Shown here: positions 1 to 5,108 of the stretch, piece by piece
Layout of the letters: each line of letters begins with the position of its first letter
Position numbering within the stretch: the first letter of the stretch is position 1
Notes under the pieces: generated by a model
Databases searched by the model: none
Told to the model about the DNA's origin: nothing
Seen by the model: the letters and a program-made list of their open reading frames with translations, nothing else
From: an uncultured Eubacteriales bacterium
Lineage (GTDB): Bacteria > Bacillota > Clostridia > Oscillospirales > Acutalibacteraceae
DNA: 6,939 nucleotides
Assembly (NCBI GenBank): GCA_934486755.1
Contig: CAKSQT010000082.1
Coordinates: 1-6,939 of the forward strand
Reading direction: 5' to 3'
Made by a program: the position numbers and the translations under genes

Positions 1-162
1 ATGGAGACCCTTGAACTCTTTGCGAAAATTTCACTCAACGCTCACCTTTTAGGCGGCGCAAAAGAAATTCCGAAAGAGCAGATAGATAAGCTGATGTATC
101 TGCGTGACAACTATTATCACGTAACAGGTAAACACCCCGGATACAAGCATTACAACAAGTAA
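1..162 (+). CDS. C-terminal fragment of a probable class II aldolase/adducin-family protein
   Basis: This reading frame is open from the first base of the window to a TAA at 160-162, giving 53 residues. The ATG at base 1 is probably an internal methionine, because no upstream sequence is visible and the peptide does not look like an N-terminus. The fragment reads as an amphipathic helix (ETLELFAKISLNAHLLGG) followed by a segment in which IPKEQIDKLMYLRDNYY leads to a basic tail (TGKHPGYKHYNK). A helix of the form ETxExxAKIxLxAxxLGG near the C-terminus is typical of zinc-dependent class II aldolases such as fuculose-phosphate or ribulose-phosphate aldolase relatives, which cleave or epimerise phosphorylated sugars. 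The catalytic zinc histidines would lie upstream, outside the window, so the assignment rests on the tail alone. It fits the sugar-catabolic neighbourhood, but the gene is in a separate transcription unit from the four-gene operon. Confidence 0.5.
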   Translation: METLELFAKISLNAHLLGGAKEIPKEQIDKLMYLRDNYYHVTGKHPGYKHYNK

Positions 163-174
163 ACCGTTACAGAC

Positions 175-206
175 AAAACCTGCCTCCCATAAGAGAGGCA
201 GGTTTT
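175..206. terminator. Bidirectional intrinsic terminator between convergent genes
   Basis: The perfect 12-bp arms AAAACCTGCCTC (175-186) and GAGGCAGGTTTT (195-206) flank an 8-nt loop. The stem is GC-rich in the middle and ends in T runs on both strands. It starts 12 bp after the stop of the rightward aldolase fragment and lies 55 bp beyond the stop of the leftward serine hydrolase, so it can end transcription from both sides. Confidence 0.88.
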
Positions 207-261
207 ATTACGTTTTTCAATACAGGAAAATTCTTATCTGTTTTGATATATTAATAAAGAA

Positions 262-1404
262 TTATTCACCGCCGAAAACGATGTTGATTATCTCGTTGTG
301 GGGATGTTTTTCGTATTCGGGAGGGCAGGGTACGTTTTCAACCTCCTGCGCGTAGAATATTGAAACATTTTCAGACGGAACAATAAACGCTCTGGTTCCT
401 GCCGCGCCGCCCCAGCCAAACGTACCTACGGGGCATTTAAAATGTCTCGGAGCGGGGTCAAGGAGAACCGACACGCCCAATCCGTAACCGTGTCCCAAAT
501 GACCCGTTTGATTTTGGAAATCTTCAAGCGGAGTGCCTTTGAGCTGATTGCTGCCGAACATTTTTACGGTTTCGGGCTTTAACAGTTTATATCCGTTGTA
601 TGCCGTACCGCCGCAGGCAAGCGCGTCGGCAAATTTTATGTAATCGTTCACGGTGGTGTATATGCCAGCACCGCCGCTCTCGTATATCTTATTCAGCTTG
701 AAATACGAGCCGTCGCTTCCCTTAACAAGCTGTTTCTTTTCGCTGTCGTAGGTATAGGGTTCGCTCCTGTGCTTTTTCATTTCCTCGCTCAAAACAAACG
801 AAGTTGTATCCATTCCGAGAGGAGCAAAAATTTCATCGTGCAGATATTCGCCGAAGCGTTTGCCCGACACGACCTCCTCAATAGCGCCCAGAACATCGTG
901 GCAAAAACTGTATGCAAAATGTGTTGAGGGATCGAAAAGCAAAGGCGATTTTACAAAGCTCGAAACAACCTCGGAAATGCTTGCCGTAACGTTTTTAGAT
1001 ATTTTTTCAATCGGTTCGGTGTTTCGGTCATAGGAAAGTCCGCCGCACATAGTAAAAAGATCAAAAACCGTCATAACCGTTTTTGCGGGACGAACCGTAT
1101 CACCGTCCTTTACGGTAATGTTTTTATATTCGGGGAGATATTTATACACAGGGTCAGACAAATTCAGCTTGCCCGCCTCAACAAGTCTTAACGCGCCGAC
1201 GCAGGTTATCAGCTTAGATGAAGAATAGAGCAAATACACGTCCTTATCGCTTACGGGGACCTTGCCCGCCGCGTCGGAGTGACCCGATGAATAACGGAAC
1301 AGTTCATTATGACCCTGCCACACGGTAACATCGCGCGCAGGTATACTCATTTCACCGAGCGAATCCATATATTCTTTAAGACGTTCCTTATTAAATTTAA
1401 GCAT
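262..1404 (-). CDS. Serine hydrolase, beta-lactamase class C / penicillin-binding-like fold
   Basis: The 380-residue protein belongs to the beta-lactamase-related serine hydrolase family (PF00144), which includes esterases, D-aminopeptidases and class C beta-lactamases. The nucleophile motif SxxK is at S61-S-S-K64, followed by the usual helix GALRLVEAGKLNLSDPVYKYLPEY. The second motif, normally YSN, is Y165-S-F in the stretch FAYSFCHDVLGAIEEVVSG. The third, KTG-like motif is probably FGWGGAAGT at about residues 329-337. There is no signal peptide or membrane segment, so the protein is probably cytoplasmic. This argues against a true beta-lactamase and favours an esterase or amidase with an unknown small substrate. 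The ATG start is supported by GAAAGG (1415-1420) 10 bp upstream. The gene is monocistronic, with its own promoter at 1437-1464 and the hairpin at 175-206 downstream. The fold call is firm; the substrate is unknown. Confidence 0.9.
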   Translation of the reverse strand: MLKFNKERLKEYMDSLGEMSIPARDVTVWQGHNELFRYSSGHSDAAGKVPVSDKDVYLLYSSSKLITCVGALRLVEAGKLNLSDPVYKYLPEYKNITVKDGDTVRPAKTVMTVFDLFTMCGGLSYDRNTEPIEKISKNVTASISEVVSSFVKSPLLFDPSTHFAYSFCHDVLGAIEEVVSGKRFGEYLHDEIFAPLGMDTTSFVLSEEMKKHRSEPYTYDSEKKQLVKGSDGSYFKLNKIYESGGAGIYTTVNDYIKFADALACGGTAYNGYKLLKPETVKMFGSNQLKGTPLEDFQNQTGHLGHGYGLGVSVLLDPAPRHFKCPVGTFGWGGAAGTRAFIVPSENVSIFYAQEVENVPCPPEYEKHPHNEIINIVFGGE

Positions 1405-1436
1405 TATATTTCAACCTTTCAAAATACATCTGATTT

Positions 1437-1464
1437 ATTTTAACATACCGAGCGCGAATGTCAA
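1437..1464 (-). promoter_or_regulatory. Sigma-70-type promoter of the serine hydrolase gene
   Basis: Read leftward, a consensus -35 TTGACA (1464-1459) is followed after 16 bp by a -10 TAAAAT (1442-1437). It lies 32 bp upstream of the start codon at 1404 and faces away from the AraC gene promoter, so the 161-bp gap is a divergent control region. Confidence 0.65.
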
Positions 1465-1480
1465 CGCAAAAAATTCAATA

Positions 1481-1509
1481 TTTTCAAAATACGCAGACAA
1501 TGTTGAAAA
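1481..1509. repeat. Small inverted repeat between divergent promoters, possible operator
   Basis: TTTTCAA (1481-1487) and TTGAAAA (1503-1509) are 7-bp inverted arms with a centre-to-centre distance of 22 bp, about two helical turns. The right arm covers the -35 box of the AraC gene promoter. The spacing would suit a dimeric regulator bound on one face. The arms are AT-rich, though, so chance is a real possibility, and AraC proteins more often use direct repeats. Confidence 0.25.
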
Positions 1510-1531
1510 ACCATAAATTCTGTGATATACT
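1503..1531 (+). promoter_or_regulatory. Sigma-70-type promoter of the AraC-family regulator
   Basis: TTGAAA (1503-1508) is followed after 17 bp by TATACT (1526-1531). A TG dinucleotide at 1523-1524 makes an extended -10. A transcript starting near 1538 would have a leader of about 28 nt before the ATG at 1566, with the ribosome site GGAGGA at 1555-1560. Confidence 0.8.
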
Positions 1532-1565
1532 GAATATGCGTAATTAAGCCATTTGGAGGAATTTT

Positions 1566-2417
1566 ATGGATTTACAAAAGCATATAACTTCAAATTTCGG
1601 TTTGTTTCTGAAATCGGACTGTAAATACTATAAACTGTTTCACACCGTTAATAAGTCCAATCTTCACTCGCACGATTATTTTGAGATAATATTTTCACCC
1701 TATCAAAAAATAACCCACCTCATAAACGGAGAAACGCAGATACTTCCCGCAGGGAGCATAATCTTCATACGCCCTGACGACTATCACGATATTGCCAATC
1801 CGAACAAGTCGCCGATGGAAATTCACTTTTTCGCGTTCACGAAAAAAATGTTTCACGAAATATTTGAATTTTTGTCTTCAAACACCGTTTTCCCTTTATT
1901 TATGCAATCAAGGCTTTCTCCCCACGTGGTTTTGACTCCCGTTCAGGTGGAGCATCTTATTTTTCAGATAAACCAGATGGCTGTCAACGATACGATAATG
2001 CACGATTATCAGACCATTCAGATACGCTGCGTTTTGACCTATATATTTACAACGCATTTCATTAAAAACTATTTTGATATACAGAACAAAATTCCTGATT
2101 GGCTTGTGAGCGTGCGGACTCAAATGGAGAATATAGAGAACTTTTCTATGGGCGTCAACCGTATGGCGGAGCTTAGCAATTTTTCTCAGGGTCACCTTTC
2201 GCGTATGATGCAAAAATACTACGGCGAAACGACCATTGACTTTATAAACAATCTCCGTCTTTCCTATATTGCCGACGGGCTTGTAAACAGTAACCAATCC
2301 ATAATATCGCTAAGCTGTAACTGCGGATATAATAATTTAAGCTGGATGTATACGCTGTTCAAGAAAAAATACGGCGTCAGTCCCGCAAAATTCAGAAAGC
2401 AGTACTTTAAGAAGTAA
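1566..2417 (+). CDS. AraC-family transcriptional regulator with N-terminal cupin
   Basis: This is a complete 283-residue regulator. Residues 25-95 form a cupin ligand-binding domain with the H34-S-H36-D pattern, E40, the turn ILPAGSIIFIRPDDYHDI (59-76) and H74. That turn resembles the sensor half of ChbR-like regulators, which respond to sugars. Residues 185-280 carry the paired AraC helix-turn-helix domain. The first unit is around MGVNRMAELSNFSQGHLSRM, with the recognition helix near 206-217. The second is around SIISLSCNCGYNNLSWMYTL, followed by the family hallmark KKKYGVSPAKFRK at 266-278. The start is set by GGAGGA five bases upstream. The gene is monocistronic, divergent from the serine hydrolase and convergent with the four-gene operon. 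Its targets are probably the divergent hydrolase and/or the operon; the ligand is unknown. The family call is firm, the ChbR likeness tentative. Confidence 0.93.
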   Translation: MDLQKHITSNFGLFLKSDCKYYKLFHTVNKSNLHSHDYFEIIFSPYQKITHLINGETQILPAGSIIFIRPDDYHDIANPNKSPMEIHFFAFTKKMFHEIFEFLSSNTVFPLFMQSRLSPHVVLTPVQVEHLIFQINQMAVNDTIMHDYQTIQIRCVLTYIFTTHFIKNYFDIQNKIPDWLVSVRTQMENIENFSMGVNRMAELSNFSQGHLSRMMQKYYGETTIDFINNLRLSYIADGLVNSNQSIISLSCNCGYNNLSWMYTLFKKKYGVSPAKFRKQYFKK

Positions 2418-2419
2418 AA

Positions 2420-2459
2420 AAAGGCGTAAAGCAGAGATATTTTCTTGCTTTACGCCTTT
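2420..2459. terminator. Shared terminator of the AraC gene and the four-gene operon
   Basis: The perfect 13-bp arms AAAGGCGTAAAGC (2420-2432) and GCTTTACGCCTTT (2447-2459) enclose a 14-nt loop. On the minus strand the stem runs into seven consecutive T, a strong leftward terminator for the operon that ends with the dehydrogenase at 2465. On the plus strand the tail is shorter (TTT then AAAATT), so it acts more weakly for the AraC gene, whose stop is only 2 bp before the stem. Confidence 0.9.
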
Positions 2460-2464
2460 AAAAT

Positions 2465-3202
2465 TTACTGGATACTCTTGCCGCCGTCAACGTATATGCT
2501 CTGACCCGTAATATATCTGCCCTCATCAGAGCAGATAAGGCTTACTATACCAGCGCAGTCGTCAGGCTCGCCGTAGAACCCTACGGGGATTGAATCGGAT
2601 ACCTTTTTTGCATAATCGGGATCCGAAAGAGCCTCAACATTCCTGTCGGTATAGATAACGCCCGGGGCTACGTTGTTTACGGTTATGCCGTCCTTTGCAA
2701 GCTGTAATGACAGCGAACGCATCATATTTGTCTGCGCCGCCTTTGACGAAGAATAAACCAGCATATCGGGGTGCGGCTTTGCCTCCTGCACGGAGCCTAT
2801 TGTAACAACCCTGCCCCAACCCTTTTTCTGCATATTCTTTGTCGCCGCCTGAATAAGCATAAGCGATGATACATAGTTGCAGTTCAACTGCTCGTAGCAC
2901 TCTTTAAGCGTAATTTCATTCCACTTATTTCTGTACTGCAAGGAGGCGTTAAGCACGATAACGTCAACCTCGCCCATTTTTTCTGCGAGCATTGCGGTTT
3001 CGTCGGTATCGCAAAGATTTGCCTTTATCACCGAAGCCTTGCCGCCGTCAGCCTCGATAAGCTCTTTTACCTCCTCGGCTTTTGTGACATTTCCTGCGCA
3101 ATGCACTATTACCTCATAACCGTCCTTTGCAAGCCTTAGCGCTATCGCTCTGCCTATTCCTCTTGACGAGCCAGTAACCAAAGCGCGTTTTCCGTTTAAC
3201 AT
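2465..3202 (-). CDS. Short-chain dehydrogenase/reductase, last gene of the operon
   Basis: The 245-residue classical SDR oxidoreductase shows the cofactor motif T10-G-S-S-R-G-I-G17, an NAS variant of the usual NAG motif (N85-A-S), active-site N109, S137, Y150 and K154 (YSSSK), and the C-terminal YITGQSIYVDGG. R14 in the glycine motif and the absence of an acidic residue after the second strand (VIVHCAG) suggest NADP(H) over NAD(H). A GTG nine bases upstream (3211) is in frame. ATG at 3202 is preferred because AGAGGGTG (3216-3209) sits six bases before it and the protein then begins MLNGKRALVTG, like its relatives. The gene starts 15 bp after the lactonase stop. FabG-type ketoacyl reductase is the default annotation, but the neighbours favour an aldose 1-dehydrogenase, or alternatively a 2-keto-3-deoxy-acid dehydrogenase. 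The fold is certain; the substrate is inferred from context. Confidence 0.92.
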   Translation of the reverse strand: MLNGKRALVTGSSRGIGRAIALRLAKDGYEVIVHCAGNVTKAEEVKELIEADGGKASVIKANLCDTDETAMLAEKMGEVDVIVLNASLQYRNKWNEITLKECYEQLNCNYVSSLMLIQAATKNMQKKGWGRVVTIGSVQEAKPHPDMLVYSSSKAAQTNMMRSLSLQLAKDGITVNNVAPGVIYTDRNVEALSDPDYAKKVSDSIPVGFYGEPDDCAGIVSLICSDEGRYITGQSIYVDGGKSIQ

Positions 3203-3208
3203 ATTTTT

Positions 3209-3216
3209 CACCCTCT
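3209..3216 (-). promoter_or_regulatory. Ribosome binding site that decides the dehydrogenase start
   Basis: Read leftward, AGAGGGTG lies six bases before ATG at 3202. Its last three bases are the in-frame GTG at 3211, so that GTG is part of the ribosome site and is unlikely to be the start codon. Confidence 0.7.
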
Positions 3217-3217
3217 G

Positions 3218-4165
3218 TTAATTTTCAAAAAAAGATACACAAAGCGGATCGCCCGAAAGCTCAACGCTGTCAACAAGAGCGGGCTTGCCGTCTTCAAGGC
3301 TTATTATGCCTATACTGCCGCCCTCGTTTGCACAGAACAAAACATTGTCCGCTATATCAAAATCTCTGGGATCCGAACCGCCGCACGGCGTGTTTTCAAG
3401 CAGTTCAAGACCGTCGCCGACAACCTTAAAACGCGATATACAGTCAGCCCCGCGGTGAGAAACATACAAAAAGCCGTTATAAAGTCTTATTGCCGCCGCG
3501 GTTGACCTGCCCTCAAAATCGGGTATTGCCTCATAAGTATCAAGCAGTTCCAATTTGCCGTTATCAAAAGAAAAAACGCTTACATCGCTTGACAGCTCGT
3601 TAACGCAGTAGACAAGCCTGCCGTTTTCGCTGAAACACAGGTGTCGGCAGCCGCTGCCCGCAGGCACCTTTGCCCTTGAAGCCTCGTTAAGCCCGCCGTC
3701 GTACACAAAGACCGTATCCAAACCGAGGTCGGTACACAAAAGATACTTCCCGTCAGGCGAAAAGGTCACAAAATGGGTATGCGGCGCGTCCTGCCGCGGC
3801 AGATTTACTCCGACTCCGCTGTGCGTTACCACCTTGTCGGGCATTTTTACAACATTGCCCGACAGATAGTTCACAAGATAAACATTATCGTTTTTAACGC
3901 AAAGGTGGCACGGAACAACGCCGTGCGACGGCATTACTTCATCGGGATTTTCAAGCGCTCCGCCGTCGGAAATATGATACCTGACAAGTCCGCCTTCGCC
4001 GTTTCCCGTATCGCGCAGAAGAATATATGCCGTTTTGTCCCTAATAACAGTATACATCGCCCTGTCAAGAGGCAGTTTTTCGCAAAATGTCAGCTTTTTA
4101 TCGGCAAAAGTATAATGATATATTCCGCCGTCCTTTGAGCAAGCCGTTATATATATATGTTTCAT
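3218..4165 (-). CDS. Beta-propeller lactonase of the YbhE/6-phosphogluconolactonase type
   Basis: The 315-residue protein matches the seven-bladed propeller lactonase family (PF10282), which hydrolyses sugar lactones such as 6-phosphogluconolactone. Repeated blade motifs are visible: HTHFVTFSPDGKYLLCTDLG (129-148), CRHLCFSENGRLVYCVNELS (173-192), AAIRLYNGFLYVSHRG (224-239) and DPRDFDIADNVLFCANEGG (265-283). Family-conserved residues present are H129/H131, R174-H175, N189-E190 and R267-D268. No signal peptide is seen, so it is probably cytoplasmic. The frame is open up to 4243, but ATG at 4165 is chosen: MKHIYITACSKDGG is the expected first strand, and an upstream start would overlap the RraA-like gene by 74 bp with unrelated sequence. 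No clear Shine-Dalgarno precedes it and the gap to the upstream stop is 4 bp, so translation is probably coupled. In context it would open an aldonolactone made by the dehydrogenase. Confidence 0.87.
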   Translation of the reverse strand: MKHIYITACSKDGGIYHYTFADKKLTFCEKLPLDRAMYTVIRDKTAYILLRDTGNGEGGLVRYHISDGGALENPDEVMPSHGVVPCHLCVKNDNVYLVNYLSGNVVKMPDKVVTHSGVGVNLPRQDAPHTHFVTFSPDGKYLLCTDLGLDTVFVYDGGLNEASRAKVPAGSGCRHLCFSENGRLVYCVNELSSDVSVFSFDNGKLELLDTYEAIPDFEGRSTAAAIRLYNGFLYVSHRGADCISRFKVVGDGLELLENTPCGGSDPRDFDIADNVLFCANEGGSIGIISLEDGKPALVDSVELSGDPLCVSFFEN

Positions 4166-4169
4166 AATT

Positions 4170-5084
4170 TTATAATGCCGTCTGGGTATCGTTCGGGTCG
4201 CCGTTTCTTGCAAGGTCGTATTCCTTAGACCAATCAAGATCACGGTATTCCTCGCCCCTCGGGTCGGTCTTTATCCAATCAAGAAGCATATCAAGCATTT
4301 CCTCTGTCCAGGTGTTCTTGTCTATCTGTGCGGTTGTGAACTTGCCCTGACAGATCATTTCAAACCCGAAATCGTCCTTAACGTGGGTCTTTGCCGCGCC
4401 CTCAACAACATCGGCAACCAAGTGCGACGGAATAAAGAGTACGCCGCCGCCTGCGCCGAACACTACGTCGCCAGGCAGGCATACCGCGCCGCCGAAGCTG
4501 GTAATATCGTTCCAATCCTTCATTACAAACTCGCGGATAGGCGTGGGGTCAATTCCGCGGTAGTATACCTGAACGTCGGGAACCTTTTTCATCTGCTCAA
4601 CATCGCGAACGCCGCCCCAAATAACCGCGCCGCCTGTTTTAGTGTGTTTCTGCAACGCCGTCGTCAGGTTTCCGCCCAAGAACGTGCCTTTATAGATTTT
4701 ATCGTACATATCGCATACTACAACGTCGCGCTCATAGAGGTGGTCTATAACCCATTGGTTATAATTTCCTTGAAGACCGTCCTCGCCGCCGCGTGCAAAC
4801 TGAACGTCATGCAGGTCGGGACGCGTCGGGCAATAGGTACAGGTAACGGCTCTGCCGACGAGCTTTCTGCCGTCGTCGTGGAGCGTTGCAAGCGGAGCCA
4901 AGCCGCCGCCTACGAACTGATGCTCATAGCCGAGTACGAATATCGGCTTCCAAACCTCCTCCAACGTCATACCTTGAAGCGCGTCAAGATATTTGTCCTC
5001 TACCTTAGGTCTGCCGTCGGGCAGACGCTCGCCCTTCCAGAGCGGCGTTAATTCAATAATTGTATCCCTATCGTTAAAATGCAT
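4170..5084 (-). CDS. Long RraA-fold protein, possible 2-keto-3-deoxy sugar acid aldolase
   Basis: The 304-residue protein contains an RraA/HMG-aldolase domain (PF03737). The core runs from about residue 60 to 235 and includes KLVGRAVTCTYCPTRPD (74-90), VVVCDMYD (121-128), the glycine pair G137-G138 before NLTTALQKH, and GGAVIWGGVRDVEQM (151-165). R160-D161 are the Arg-Asp pair that binds pyruvate enolate and divalent metal in HMG/CHA aldolases. Then follow PGDVVFGAGGGVLFIPSHLV (204-223). Typical RraA proteins have 160-230 residues, so this one carries about 55 extra residues at each end. Some databases label relatives dimethylmenaquinone methyltransferase, which is a legacy misannotation. The position between an acid-sugar dehydratase and a lactonase suggests a class II pyruvate aldolase; RNase E regulation is unlikely here. 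ATG at 5084 is preceded by AAAAGGGGTA about 7 bp upstream and lies 24 bp after the dehydratase stop. The fold is secure; the reaction is inferred. Confidence 0.85.
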   Translation of the reverse strand: MHFNDRDTIIELTPLWKGERLPDGRPKVEDKYLDALQGMTLEEVWKPIFVLGYEHQFVGGGLAPLATLHDDGRKLVGRAVTCTYCPTRPDLHDVQFARGGEDGLQGNYNQWVIDHLYERDVVVCDMYDKIYKGTFLGGNLTTALQKHTKTGGAVIWGGVRDVEQMKKVPDVQVYYRGIDPTPIREFVMKDWNDITSFGGAVCLPGDVVFGAGGGVLFIPSHLVADVVEGAAKTHVKDDFGFEMICQGKFTTAQIDKNTWTEEMLDMLLDWIKTDPRGEEYRDLDWSKEYDLARNGDPNDTQTAL

Positions 5085-5108
5085 AATTACTACCCCTTTT
5101 TAGGAGAA

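Noticed and set aside
1908..2297. 129-codon open frame on the minus strand within the AraC gene
   Set aside because: It is opposite the well-supported AraC gene, with no plausible ribosome site or domain.
3203..3211. GTG start three codons upstream for the dehydrogenase
   Set aside because: The GTG is part of the AGAGGGTG ribosome site that is correctly spaced for ATG at 3202.
3773..4138. 121-codon open frame on the plus strand within the lactonase gene
   Set aside because: It is antisense to propeller blades that match the lactonase family; no motif is seen in the antisense product.
4166..4243. 26-residue N-terminal extension of the lactonase
   Set aside because: It overlaps the end of the RraA-like gene, does not resemble a signal peptide or the first propeller strand, and the ATG at 4165 gives the expected family start.
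4383..5051. 222-codon open frame on the plus strand
   Set aside because: It is wholly antisense to the RraA-like gene, whose domain motifs are clear. The translation shows no recognisable domain, and the openness follows from the codon bias of the real gene.
4170..5084. Reading the RraA-fold gene as a menaquinone methyltransferase or RNase E inhibitor
   Set aside because: There is no S-adenosylmethionine-binding motif, the methyltransferase name is a known legacy error for this family, and the operon context is sugar-acid metabolism.
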